A program made the position numbers and the translations under genes. The notes beneath the pieces were generated by a model. That model was not told where the DNA came from and did no database searches. It saw only the letters and a program-made list of their open reading frames with translations. Of a DNA stretch of 64,000 nt, positions 23,075 through 35,146 are shown piece after piece. The stretch comes from Perognathus longimembris pacificus (taxonomy: Eukaryota > Chordata > Mammalia > Rodentia > Heteromyidae): contig NC_063164.1 of assembly GCF_023159225.1 (NCBI RefSeq), forward strand, positions 70,727,300 through 70,791,299. The letters are read 5' to 3'. Position 1 is the first letter of the stretch, and every line of letters starts with the position of its first letter.

Positions 23075-25773
23075 TGAGATACACTTAAAATTTTTATTCA
23101 TTATTTACAAAATGTACAATATTTACAACATTTATGCATTGATATCATATTGACATGAGTGTTTGAAGGAATCTAAAAATAAATAAGTGTCACATATATT
23201 AATATACACATCATGGCTCTCTGCACTTTAAGCCATCACCAATGTTGAGTTTTGATGGAAAATATAATGTAGTAGAAAAGTCAGATGGCTAACAAATCTT
23301 GGAACTACCACATGAATGAGCCTTCCTTAATTCCTGAAGAGAGGGCTGACAAACCACTTTCTTTCAAAAGAATTAAACAAAAGCCATTTTGACAGGTGTT
23401 TGGGATGCATGCAGCCATTTGTGCAGTATCTGCAGTAAGTCCCTGGGGGTTGGATGAGTCTCCAGCTTTGTGGACCTGGTTCCTGGACACCAGCCAGTGA
23501 GGCTCTGTTGTTGTCACTCCCTTGTTTCTTCTTCAAATTGCATGCAGAACTTGGAAAGTGTCTGTGGAGTGTGACCATGCACAAATTTGTACTTGTAGAT
23601 ATGTACAACATCAGATTTTCATTGCTTTATAGCATCTTTAGATGTGGAATCAACTGTCTCCTCCTAGCAATAGGGAGCCATAACCTTGTTCCCCACAGTG
23701 GGGGGAAAAACATCAACTGGGGACACATGCAAATGGAATCTTGTAGAAGCAGGGGTAAGATAAACTCCACATGATAAAGATAGACAAATTTCTATGAAGT
23801 GAGACCTAGATGTTTTCCTAGGAGGGTAATTTACTTTCCCATTGAGTCCACTCATTCTGCTTCATCTTCAGGAAAAGCTTTGAACTTCCTAGAGCTTCAG
23901 AACCTTCATTAGTAAAGTATAAATACTATTGCTATTCCTTAGAGGGTTCTTGCAGGAATTATATGACCTAGCTATGTAAAGTGCTTAGCATAGTGCCTGG
24001 CACATAGGAGGTGCTTCATGCATGTCTTGCTTTCTCTCCCTTGACTCCCAACTCCAATTATAAGCACCCAGTGCAAAATGATAAGCCTACAGAACTCTGA
24101 ATTAAGGCCATGTGATATAATGTTGATTGTTTTGTATCAGAGTCACTGCTGTCAGTTCACATTTAGTCCCTGAGGGGGGGTCTCATTTTTTGAGCCAAAG
24201 ATAGCTTTCTGCGCACAGCAGATGGGCCCTCATCATGCTGTCATCTATATCAGTCCTGGCTCCATCACATTACACAAAAACATACTATACAACAGAAATT
24301 CTGACCAGTGTTGGATTCCACCTGAATATTTCTGAGACAATACCGCTGAGAAAACCATGAGCAGGAACCTTGAAGCAAGCATATTACTCTTGCTCATAAT
24401 GCATTAAATTTTTTCAAACACTGGTACAATTTTTAGAGATAACTTTCCACAAACATATATTAAAAGCTTTACCACTATTGAAAAATAAGCATTAAGATTT
24501 GCTCAGAATAAAGAACTTTTCAGGATATATTTTAGTTTTTGGTTATGCCATATAAAAATAAATACTGTTTAAAGAATTTACAAGGAAGAAGAAAAATTGT
24601 AACTTTGGGTGTCAACAATATATGCAAGATGGTGAACATTTTATCTGCTACTTCAAAAACAATATCTAAAAGAAACAAAACCATACTATTTTACTAGTCT
24701 CTTTACTAGTCTTACAAACCACCTTTTTCTAATCTTAGCATATTCTGTCTTCCTTATCTATTGGTCTAAAGACAATTTAATCCATAACCTTCATCCTAAA
24801 AAAATCACTGGGAATGTGGAAGGATAAGGCTTTTTGAAACCAAGAGCTACAGATAATGATGAAAGATGCTGGGCCACTTTTGGGCCCTTAGAATAAACTA
24901 GAACTAACCTTCAAAGGTCTCTCTTTTATCCCAAATTCCATCATCTCCGTCTGAATTAGTTATGCGTAAAAGGAACCCAACACCTGGTAAAAGTAATCCC
25001 GTCCAACTTTGGGATACCATTGGCCCAGGTTAAATGGAAGGTTTTGTGGAACAAATTAATTCTCCAATCAAAGCTAATCTCTGTAATTATATAAAGAGAT
25101 AAGCATAACTACTTTATAAATGCTAATTCCTTTAAGTTGGGGAAAATCTTTCTCTAGCCACCCTTACAAATACCAAACTTTTATGATTGCCCCTTTTTAT
25201 CTCCCAGGCAAAGCAAAGGGAAATAATTCTTGGCCTCAAGAAAAGGAGATCGGGAAAACTAAATTGAGCAAATTTCGTAGAGCAAATTGCACTTTGAGAA
25301 ACTTGGTTGGAACTGAAAATACAATAGTCCATCCACACTGGGATTCAAAGTTGTAAGATTCTAAAACCATACATGAATTCATAATTAGAATAAATCTAGT
25401 GGTTCTTTACCCAAACTTTTACGTGTACCCATATAACACACTCTTTAGATGGTCCCAGGACCTCCTACAGCTCACACATGGATTCCAAATCAAGAACCTC
25501 TGGTTGTAACACATGCAGAGCTCTTTCATGGAGTTAAACAAAGGTTTGTGGTATAGAACCCAGGGAATGTACTCGGGACAGGCTGGCTTGGATAGAGTCT
25601 TGGCTGGACTGGAAATGACAACAGTGAAACATGGCAATGGTAGTGCCTCGTCGTGATAACACGTGTGAGTGTTGTGGTCTTATGTATGAAATGTTGCCAG
25701 GTCAACAACTCATGCATGACGAGGGGCTCCTATGATCCCTATGCATCACTATTACCCATGGTGCCTTGAGCTG
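23075..25773 (-). other. LYPD6: LYPD6 3' UTR (inferred extent) with poly(A) signal
   Basis: After the stop codon the first canonical AATAAA on the minus strand that I could find is at 23093-23098 (plus-strand TTTATT). It is followed 20-40 nt on by a G/T-rich stretch, giving a 3' UTR of about 2.7 kb. A weaker ATTAAA at 24776-24781 could serve a shorter isoform. No young SINE or L1 lies inside, consistent with exonic constraint, but an antisense MIR does (separate entry). The end is inferred from signal and position only. Confidence 0.5.
23885..24025 (+). mobile_element. MIR, antisense within the LYPD6 3' UTR
   Basis: tatgtaaagtgcttagcata and gtgcctggcacataggaggt are the best-preserved MIR motifs in the window. 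Opposite to the gene, so the mRNA would carry the MIR complement. Confidence 0.8.
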
Positions 25774-25941
25774 CTACAGAGTGAGTCCTAACCACACCCA
25801 CAAGCAGGACATGAGCATCGACATACAGTGTGGGGGCCCTTTTGTCTGATTTATAGGTGATGTGGTGGCAAATGTGGCATCAGTTTCATTTCGAGGGAGT
25901 GGCAGGTTACAGATATTTCCTTCACAGCAGGAGGTGCAGAT
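25774..25941 (-). CDS. LYPD6: LYPD6 coding exon 4: end of LU domain, stalk, GPI signal, stop
   Basis: 168 nt, residues 117-171 plus TAG (plus-strand CTA at 25774-25776). The acceptor is a long pyrimidine tract ending [21 protein letters not shown] holds Cys118, 121, 122 and 127, including the CC...CN ending typical of LU domains. Asn134 (NET) and Asn147 (NQT) are N-glycosylation sequons. The C-terminal stretch [17 protein letters not shown] is a hydrophobic tail suited to GPI-anchor attachment. Residues 150-171 differ more from human (my recollection) than the rest of the protein, as expected for a cleaved signal. Residue 117 is Ile where human has Val, exactly at the exon junction. Confidence 0.95.
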   Translation of the reverse strand: MCTSCCEGNICNLPLPRNETDATFATTSPINQTKGPPHCMSMLMSCLWVWLGLTL

Positions 25942-26109
25942 CTAAAAGAAAGAAAGAGAGAAACAGTTGATGAGAAACTAGCAGGTCTTGGAAAGAGGCA
26001 AGGTTTTGAAGAAACTGATATCATGGCAAAAGCAAATGACAGTGGTTTGTTCTACAAAGGAACCATGGAGAGAAATGAAGCAGCGTGTTCAAAGTGAAAA
26101 TGAGTCAGC

Positions 26110-26225
26110 TTAACTTTTAAGGAATCAGGGTTTTGGTTTTGATATCCTACCATGTCATTGCTACAAAGTTTCACAACTTTTTTAGGCCTCAGCTATTCCA
26201 TCTGTGAAATGGGGATTATGAAATT
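26110..26225 (+). mobile_element. MIR fragment
   Basis: aggcctcagctattccatct followed by gtgaaatggggattatg matches the MIR core. Confidence 0.7.
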
Positions 26226-26406
26226 TGCCTTTCTTTTTCAAGAAACTCTTCCTGACCACATGAGAAAGCAATCAAGAGGGTGAACTTTTCCTCCGCCAAG
26301 TGTTCATAGTGAAAATGAAGGGGCCACAAATACGCAACTTGAATTTGGATATTTATTTCCTTTATTACTGTCACTCTTGGAGTGAGTTGACATTTGAAAG
26401 GTTTTT

Positions 26407-26613
26407 TGTTTTGTTTTGTTTGCCAGTCCTGGGGCATGGACTCAGGGCCTGAACACTGTCCCTGGCTTCTTTTTGCTCAAGGCTAGCACTCTACCGCTTG
26501 AGCCACAGCTCCACTTCCGGTTTTTTTCTATATATGTGGTGCTGAGGAATTGAACTCAGGGCTTCATGTATATGAGGTGAGCACTTTACCACTAGGCCAT
26601 ATTCCCAGCCCCT
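26407..26613 (-). mobile_element. IDL-Geo-type dimeric SINE
   Basis: Complete dimer in the last LYPD6 intron, same strand as the gene; aaaggttttt flanks it (about 26397-26406 and 26616-26625). Confidence 0.88.
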
Positions 26614-26625
26614 CAAAAGGTTTTT

Positions 26626-27885
26626 ATCTATACAGTTATTCCTAATTTATTCTACTTTACCCTGAATTGCACAAAATAAACAAATCCAAAGGGTTATTGA
26701 TAAGCCTTGCCTACTTTAGGCCATGGCTGTAAACTCAAACCTCACCAGACTTTGAGAAGTAGAGGCTGCATTTTAATAAGCTATGAGCTGGTCATATTTA
26801 TAGGATGGCTGATATCCTTTATAGTCATTGTCCTACAACAGTCTGAGCCTTTGGTCACAACTGATATGGGCTATAAAGACAGGATAATGTTGAGAACAGA
26901 GAGTGAAGGTCTGAAGTGAATTTGAAGTTGGTCTCTGTCATTTACTGACATTTACTATGTGACATAGGACATATGAGCATATAACAAAACTCCTCCCTGT
27001 TCTCCTGCTAGAAGGATCAGGTAATTGATTTACCTTTCATATTTCATATTGGAAACAATCAGGAAGAATATATTATATTTATATATTTATAGTACTTAAA
27101 GTGGAATTCTGAGCATTTTTGAGAAGTTACTTGAAATTTGAGGGAAGTGAGTCCTCATAGATAGTGATTCCTAGGATATCATGGTAGGGAGTTGCCTGAC
27201 CTTCTAGGACAGCCTCACAGAAATGGGCACATGTCAAATAAAGACCAGGGTCTGATACATTAACATCATACCTATAGCCAGCTCTGAACCACTCCAAGTG
27301 AGATAGGGGCTTTTCTTCTTCCATCCACAAGTTAAACTGTCTTCTTGTGATTCCCTACATTCTCCTTCCAGATGACCACTTCTGTCTATAGACACCTGAT
27401 AAAGCTCAAGAAGAGCAGGATTTCTCTGATCACTGGCAAATGATTCAAAAAACAGTAGAGACCTTCCCCAAAGGAATACCCAGAAAGACACAAGAAGTTA
27501 TGAAAGCAAAATTGCCTCAGCCATCCAGGGTACACGATGACTTCTTGTTGTATCTCCAATGCTTTGCTATGATGGGCATTAGCATATAGCATTGGTGGTC
27601 CCTACTCCTGTCCCTAGTGGTAGATGTCTGATATTCTTCTGGATGAGGAAAGAGCAGTCTTATAATCATCTTCAACATTCTCTTGGAAAGTATTTGCACA
27701 ACTCACACCAGTTCCCTATACCCTTGGACATTTATATTCTTTTAGGGCAAACATAAAGGAAATTCCTTTTTAAAGTGGTGTAACGACAGTGAGAAGGCAG
27801 CTCCCATGGCCAGGGGCATCTCCTCATGAGCACTGGCAGCCTGCTGAGCGGCTGCTGACACTGTACCATCATTTGCTTTGTTGCC
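26626..27885. other. LYPD6 last intron, unique part
   Basis: A weak MIR-like stretch near 26930-27010 (catttactatgtgacatagg). Overlapping minus-strand open frames at 27127-27700 have no splice support and no family resemblance. Confidence 0.5.
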
Positions 27886-27890
27886 CACAC

Positions 27891-28021
27891 CTTGTGGCCT
27901 TCATGCTCTGATTCTCTGCAGCCAGTGGATAAGCACTCTTCCAGTGGGACACAGCGTTTGGTGACAGAGATGCTGTTTCCTGTGACTTCCATTGTGTGCT
28001 GAGTGTAGCAGTATCTGGTCT
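27891..28021 (-). CDS. LYPD6: LYPD6 coding exon 3: centre of the LU domain
   Basis: 131 nt encoding the rest of Glu73 and residues 74-116 ([14 protein letters not shown] to EHEGHK). The acceptor is CTGTCCACAG. The donor is AAG|GTGTGG, which lacks the usual purine-A-G at +3 to +5 and looks weak. It carries Cys77, Cys96, Cys102 and Cys107. Asn88-Ser89-Ile90 fits the NxI form used by several LRP5/6 ligands, so it is a candidate LRP6 contact; that assignment is inference from family knowledge. Glu109 stands where human has Asp, as I recall it. The exon ends in phase 0, and the next exon continues with Ile-Cys-Thr-Ser-Cys-Cys. Confidence 0.95.
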
Positions 28022-28337
28022 CTGTGGACAGAAAACACACTTTAGTTGAGATGGCAGTGTTAACTGTATGCTGAGAAGGAATGGAAGTGGGATGGACACT
28101 GCCTCAAATTCATGGTCAGTGATAGAATCTCCCTAGGGAGATCCACTTGGCTTTGGTAGGAGGATGGCTTTCTGGAGAATATTAATCTTTGTCTATCATA
28201 ATCATCACAATCAAAGACATACAGTATAATTCTCCTTCTTTGAACCAACTTTGTCACTCTCCTGACTTTAACAAAATGAGGATTGAAATAGTTACTTGTT
28301 AGCTTTCAAGAAAACGAAGGAGTAAAAATGTTCAAGC

Positions 28338-28505
28338 TGGGAGCCAGTAGCTCATACCTGTAATCCTACTTACTCAGGAGGCTGAGATCTGAGGATTGAA
28401 GTTCAAAGCCAGCCTGGGCAGGAAAGTCTATGAGACTTATCTCCAATTAACTACCCAAAAGACAGAAGTGGAATTGTAGCTCAAGGGGTAGAGTGCTAGC
28501 CTTGA
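28338..28505 (+). mobile_element. B1-like/Geo composite SINE
   Basis: agctcatacctgtaatccta and ctcaggaggctgagatctga are B1-like; cagaagtggaattgtagctc is the right monomer. Truncated after tgctagccttgag. Confidence 0.8.
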
Positions 28506-28581
28506 GAGTTAAAAGAAGTTAGTTAAAAGAATTTAGGCAGATGTTCAATGGTCCTACAGGAGATGAAAATCTATCACAGAG

Positions 28582-28582
<1 letters not shown>

Positions 28583-28624
<42 letters not shown>
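28583..28624. repeat. (GT)n microsatellite
   Basis: About 20 GT units in LYPD6 intron 2, ending in acatgtgcatgc. Confidence 0.97.
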
Positions 28625-28627
<3 letters not shown>

Positions 28628-28629
28628 AT

Positions 28630-31220
28630 GTGCATGCGATTCCAACCAATTAGACATGGATTCATTTTATCTGGAGAAAATGACAATCTTTAAGGATGAA
28701 TTTCTTGCCAATGACTATGTTTGAATCCTAGGATACCTGAGAGAAGAAGAATGTCACAATGCAGGTGTTCCACAAACAAGGAATTCTGTATCTGCTGTAA
28801 TTTCTGCACCTTTCTGGAATGGTGGATGATGAACATGAAGGTGTTTATGAAGCACTATATACATCTTATGAACCTAAAGTCCTGAGATTTCTTCTGAAAT
28901 CCCAAAAAGAATTGCTTTATTGGTAATTTAAAAATGAGAGGGGAAAAAAGTGGGCTTTGTCAGTGTAATTCTTTAGGGCCTCCAGGCAGCATTCAGCTCT
29001 GTAAGCCTGGGATGTAGAAGCATGCTCCCTCTCTCCTTTCATATTAGAAAAGAAATGAATAATTCTTAAGAAATGTCACTGTGCTGTTTTTCATCTATAT
29101 CTTGGACCTAACTTCGCATGCTTCATACATCTTGGATATTTAGTGGCTAATATAGAATTATGACCTTCTAAGATATTATTTATTAGGCAATAAAAATCCC
29201 CACACCAATTCTGTCAAAATTCTGGCAGCTTTTAAACGGAGTTCTAATGCTCAAAGGAAAAAAAAAAAAGCTTAAGAAGTTTAGGTCATAAGAATGGGCT
29301 AATATAGACCACACTGACCTATTTCCAGCCATGAAAACTCAAGGATTTTATTTTATTTTATTTTATTTTTTAACTCAAGGATTTTATGAATCCTCCTAAA
29401 CAAGTGCACTCAAACAGGAACCTAGAATGGCCTCTGGCCAAGTGTGACCGAGGATAGCACCTTTCCCAGGGCTGCACTGTTGCTGGGCTTTCCCAGGAAG
29501 AGCCGAGGTCAATGCCATCCTCTATAGACTGTCCTCACACCCAGGTAAAGATCCTGTTCCCTGGTGTTGGGATGAAGTGGTCTTTTTGTTTAATATGGTA
29601 TGGAGGTCCTTGGGAATAGGACAAATAAGATCACACCTGTATTGTGGGAGTGAACAGTTCAAAGCTTTACTCCTGGCAATGATGCCCGAAGCCCTTCAGA
29701 AGCCCTTCAAGATCTCAAAGTTGAGGTGATTGGGCTTTGCTTGAAGAGCTTGCAGAAGTTCCCCTCTGGCTTTCTTTTAAGCTTTTCTTTGACAGTTTTT
29801 GACAAATGAATACCAGTGGCCTGAGAGATTTACTGTATCTTCCAAAGAAGACTGGTTTGCCTCTTTGGTATCAGACTCAATGGACATTTATGACAATAGT
29901 TCCCACCCCTACCCCAACTTCAATGTACTGGAAAGCAATAAAAACAGGAATGTTCTTATCTCCTGTCTCCTCTTCTTGCAGACAGCTAGGAGCAGCTGCC
30001 AGAGGCTTTATTGCTCTAAATGTAAATCTGAGCAGATAAGATCACATGCTTATGGAATAAATAAATCTCTACAAGGTTTCAGTTTGGGAAATTAGGTTTA
30101 TCCTCTAAGTAATGAATTATCTTATTTTAAATGAGCCTTAAAATAACAACTGGTAAAACTAACACCACCTCAGTTCTGTCCATACTTTTTTATTCTTTTC
30201 TTAACGTAGAAATCTGGAGTTTATTTCATTGAATTAAAGTAGTGTCAACAACTGCTAAAAATAAAATTTCAGGAAAATATGAAAAACCATAGCCACCTAA
30301 AAAGCCAATGCTTGACAAGGGGGAAAGAGGGTGAGTGCAGATGCCGGGTGAGAGTCCAATCCATAAAACAAAGATATAGCAGGAATACAGCCATGACTTC
30401 CAAAGTCCAGGTCTTAATTCTGAAGCATCAGGTCCTCAAAGTATCTATTCCACTTCTTATCTTACAAAATGCCTAGGTGACTCATAAAGTGTTAGTGTGG
30501 AAGAAGGCTCTGCAGCTAAATAAGTTTTGGGAATGCTCAAGAGACATAAACTAATTTCTTTGGTGAGCATTTCTGGAGGATCTTCAACATATACTGTGAT
30601 CTGTGATATGCAAAGCTACGTTGGAATGAATAGAAGGAATTTCTCAAGCAGAACAAGATGGACCCCATGTGACTTCTCACTGGATGGTAGTCATAAAAGC
30701 TGAGTTTTAGCCACAGAGCATGGCTCACCAAGCATTTTGAATAATCCTTGGGTTGGTAATGAGGTTACATGAGAATCAAGCCTGCTGATAACTTCATACT
30801 GAAAGGATTTCAAAGGCTTTTATCTAAAAGATAAAAGATGGATTTGAATTTCTACTAGTTAGTTTTGGCCTCTAAAATCTTATACCTCGCAGTTGCATAG
30901 TATCCCCAGAGGCTGTGAAACTGAGTCTTGACTCAGTAAAATTAGAAATAGAAAAAAAGGGCCTAGTGAACGCACAATATAATTTTTGTAAAACTCCCTC
31001 TCTCTCTCTCTCACGCACACACACTATAATCTATTTTGAAATTTAAAATGAATCCACAGCTGAACTGTCCAATAATCGAACTACATGTAAACTAACTATA
31101 CACAAAGTAATGTGACATAAAATGGGGCATTACAAATGTCTACCTCTGATGAAAGACCCTTCACCACTTAATTATTCTCTGTTGCTCTGCTACAGAGAAC
31201 AAATCTCAGATCCAAGAAAA
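28630..31220. other. LYPD6 intron 2, unique part
   Basis: No repeat except the TTTTA run, and no exon recognised. Confidence 0.5.
29336..29388. repeat. (TTTTA)n with a duplicated flank
   Basis: actcaaggattttat occurs on both sides of a short TTTTA run. Confidence 0.85.
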
Positions 31221-31225
31221 TTGAT

Positions 31226-31590
31226 GAGAAGTTGGGCAATAGTGGCTCATGCCTGTAACCCTAGCTACTCAGGAAGCTGAAATTTAAGGATCAAGATTTG
31301 AAGCCAGCCCAGGCAGCAAAGTCCATGAGACTCTATCAATAATTAACCACCCCAAAACCAGAAGTGAACTTGTGGTAGAGTGCTAATCTTGAGCACAAAA
31401 GCTCAAGGACAGTGCCCAGGTCCTGAGTATAAGCTCCATGACTGACAAAAATGAAGAGGAAGGAAAATGGATGAGAAGAAGGAAGTAGATCTGTGGATTA
31501 AGTAGTAGAGTACTAGCTTTGAGTGGAAAAGGCCCATAAGAGTGCAAGAAGCCCTAAGTTCAAGCCCCAGTACAGCACAAAACAAAGAGA
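31226..31590 (+). mobile_element. B1-like/Geo composite SINE followed by an ID-like copy
   Basis: Composite at 31226-31447 (ggctcatgcctgtaacccta; right monomer ending tccatgactgac). A second tRNA-like piece at 31480-31590 has gtagtagagtactagctttg and gttcaagccccag. Confidence 0.75.
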
Positions 31591-31639
31591 GAGAAGGAAA
31601 TATCTTCAATGATAATACTACAAGGTATATTGAAAAATA

Positions 31640-31835
31640 GAGTTGGCTTAATCTGTAGCCCAATGAAAGAACATCTAGGTTGTTTCCAGTTTAAAGATAT
31701 TGTGAATAAAGCTCCTATAAAAATGGCTAAAACGATTCTTTGTGAACATATTTTCACTTTTCTGGCATTAACACTCAGAAGAAGAACTACTGGGGTACCT
31801 CATTGTGGCCTGGGGTGGATGGAAGTCTAGGCTCT
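31640..31835 (-). mobile_element. Older L1 ORF2-end fragment
   Basis: gaacatctaggttgtttcca, gatattgtgaataaagc and ctactggggtacctc are the reverse of the ORF2 C-terminal coding region of mammalian L1. Diverged and short. Confidence 0.6.
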
Positions 31836-32044
31836 CATTCATCCTTTGCCAACATGAAGTAGGCTATGTTTTATTTCTATGGTTTTGGCTATACTGAAAC
31901 AACTATTATCTGAAAGTTATTTTTCTTTTTAGCTGCTCCTTTTCCTCATACTTCGATGAGAGAGAGAAAGAAACTTTCTTAGGACTTTCTTTTTTGGTGC
32001 TTGTGACATTCTCAGGTTGTTTACTTCTTCAGCCCCCAAAATCA

Positions 32045-32625
32045 CACTAAGTGAAGTGAGAAAACCCAAAGAAACATAGACGCTATGGTTTCCCTCGTTT
32101 GTAACAATTAGTACATAGTCCTAGTACATAGTCCTAGCAGAAGACCACAATAGCTCAATAGCTATGTACACATGAACATATAAAATGATGCTAAGTGAAA
32201 TAAACTCCAAGTTATAGAAATAAGTGGTTTATCATTGTTGTTGTTATTCAAATGTACCATGTGAAATTATGTCTTTTATTTTTGTTTTCTTCCCCATGGT
32301 TTTACCCCTGATGTCACTGTAACAGATTTTGGTACCCTGGGCATTGTATATATGTTTATGGGAACTAGGAAAGGGAAGGGGAACATCAAAATGGAAAGAC
32401 AAAGGAAAAAGAGTGAACCAATGCAACAGCAATACTTACAAAACAATATGTATTAAACCAACTATATGACTCATGGAGGGTAGGGAATTGAGGAGGAAAG
32501 AAGGTGGGAAAAAATGAGAGAGGAGGTAACAAGTTTGACAAGAAAAGTACTCACTTCCTTACATATGAAACTGTAAGCACTCTATATATCACATTCACAA
32601 CAAATTTTTAAAAATCACACAGAAA
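32045..32625 (+). mobile_element. L1 3' end fragment
   Basis: Starts in the last codons of ORF2 (tgaagtgagaaaacccaaag) and runs through a diverged 3' UTR to an A-rich tail with ACACAC. It lies in LYPD6 intron 2, antisense to the gene. Confidence 0.8.
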
Positions 32626-33038
32626 AAAAAACACACACACACAAGGAATTTCACCACTCCAGATCCTGAAGTCTGTTATCTTCTTTCTCTCTGCCTTTAA
32701 TCGTCTTTCTTGCTTTTGTTTTGTTTTGTTTTGTCTTTTGATAGATGAAATTCATGATTTGTAGTTGCACATAGCAGGAAGAAGAGAAAAGTGTATCTGT
32801 TTCTTCTCACCAAAAGCAGACATCCTTTGATAATTTAGCTAGATGATTCCATTTAGAATTGTCCAGTGCATTCTAAGATATTTAGCAGCACCACTGGCCT
32901 CTTTTAAGTGGATTTCCAATGTCATCTACAGATGTGACAAAATGTCTCCAAGTATTCACAAATATACCCAGGCAAGGAAGTCACTCCTAGTCAAGATCTA
33001 CTGTTCTAGATCATGAGCATAGAAATAAGTGTCATTGT

Positions 33039-35146
33039 TAAGGAAGTTTCGTCCTGTGCCAAGGAGCCCAAGTGTTTCTCCTAGTCCTTCTAGTAGTGTC
33101 TTCAGGGTATCTGTTTTTATTTCCAGGTCTTTGATCCATTTGGAATTGATTTTGGTGCAGGGTGATATATAAGGATCTAGTTTGTTTCAGGTGTTGAACC
33201 AGTTTTGACAGCACCATTTGTTAAAGAGGCTATCTTTCTTCCATCCTACTTTTTTAGCTCCTTCGTCAAAGATTAAGTAGGCATAGTTCTGCGGGTTTAT
33301 TTCTGGGTCTTCAGTTCTGTTCCATTGGTCTTCAGGCCTGTTCCGGTGCCAATACCATGCTGTTTTTATTACTATAGCTTTGTAATACAGCTTGAAGTTT
33401 GGAATTGTAATTCCTCCAGCACTGTTCTTTCTACTTAGGATTGTTTTTGCTATTCTAGGTCTTTTATTGTTCCATATGAATTTCTGGAGTGCTTCCTCTA
33501 TTTCATTAAAAAATGGTGTTGGGATATTAATGGGTATTGAATTGAATTTGTAGCTAGCCTTTGGCAATATTACCATTTGGACTATATTAATCCACCAATC
33601 CAGGAGAAGGGAGGGCTTTCCATTTCCTTCGTTCTGCTGTAACTTCGTTTTCCATGTTTTTAAAGTTCTCATCAAAGAGGTCTTTCACTCCTTTGGTTAA
33701 GGTTATTCCTAGGTATTTTATGTTTTTTGAGGCTATTGAAAAAGGAGTTGCTTTCCTGATTCGGCCTCCGTCTTTGGGTCATTAGCATATAGAAAGGCCC
33801 AGAAATGCTACAAATCAAGGAAAGGATGGAAAAATGGGACTGCATCAATCTGCAGAGCTTCTGCAGGGCAAAGGACATAGCTCGCAAGATAAACAGAAAG
33901 CCCACAGACTAGGAAAAGATCTTTACCGGCCATAAAATGGACAAAGGCCTCATATTTAAAATATATGGAGAGCTAAAAAATTAAATTACTCCAAAACAAA
34001 ACCACAAAGAATCAACAGCCCCACAACAAGTGGGCTAAAGACTTAAAAAGAGACTTCTCTGATGAGGAAATGAGAATGGCCAAGAGACATATGAAAAAGT
34101 GCTCTACATCACTGGCCATAAAAGAAATGCAAATCAAAACAACATTGAGATGCCACCTCACCCCAGTAAGAATGTCCTTTATCAAGAAAACTAACAATAA
34201 CAAATGTTGGAGGGGATGTGGCCAATAGGGTAGCCTACTTCATTGTTGATGGGAATGTAAACTGGTTCAGCCACTCTGGAAAGCAGTATGGAGATTCCTC
34301 AGAAGGCTAAACCTAGAGCTCCCCTATGACCCAGCAGCCCCATTTTGGGCATCTACCCGAAAGACCACAAACAAGAACACACTAAAGCCACTAGCACAAT
34401 GTTCATCGCAGCACAATTTGTCATAGCTAAAATATGGAATCAACCCAGATGCCTCTCAGTAGACAAATGGATCAGGAAAATGTGGTACATCTACACAATG
34501 GAATTTTATGCCTCTATCAGAAAGAATGACATTGCCCCATTTGTAAGGAAATGGAAGGACTTGGAAAAAATTATACGAAGTGAAGTGAGCCAGACCCAAA
34601 GAAACATGGACTCTATGGTCTCCCTCATAGGGAATAATTAGCACAGGTTTAGGCTAGTCACAGCAGAGGATCATAAGAGCCTAATAGCTATGCCCTTATG
34701 AATGCATAAGATGATACCAAGTGAAATGGACTCCATGTTATGGAAATGACTGTTATACCACTGTTGTATTCACTTTCAACATGCCATGTGAAACTGTAGC
34801 TTCTTTTGTTGATGATCCTCTTGTATCCCCTTCCTGTGGTTGTACCCGCACTATCACTGTATCTCATCTGAGTACACTGGATACGGTATATACTGGTATT
34901 AGAACTACGGAAGTGAAAGGGAATAACAAAATCGAGAGACAAAGGATAAAAAGACAAATGACTCCAAAAGCAATACTTGCAAAACCATTTGGTGTAAACC
35001 AACTGAACAACTCATGGGGGGAGAGGGAAAAGGGGAGGGGGGAGGGCGGAATGAGGGAGGAGGTAACAAACAAGAAATGTACCCAAGGCCTAACGTATGA
35101 AACTGTAACCTCTCTGTACATCACTTTGACAACAAATAAGAAAAAA
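33039..35146 (+). mobile_element. 5'-inverted (twin-primed) L1 with 16-bp target-site duplication
   Basis: 33039 to about 33795 is an ORF2 segment in minus orientation; 33796-35146 continues in plus orientation through the ORF2 C-terminus and 3' UTR to an A-rich tail. The duplication aaataagtgtcattgt at 33023-33038 and 35147-35162 encloses the whole. The two halves meet with only a few L1 bases missing, the expected product of twin priming. Reading frames are broken throughout. Confidence 0.92.

Noticed and set aside
27127..27700. Overlapping minus-strand frames near LYPD6 exon 3, possible extra exons
   Set aside because: No acceptor/donor pair and no similarity to LYPD6 or LYPD6B; they lie in the intron between two exons that join in frame.
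27732..28099. Longer open frames running past LYPD6 exon 3
   Set aside because: Only the part between the acceptor at 28022 and the donor at 27890 fits the protein; the rest is intron read-through.
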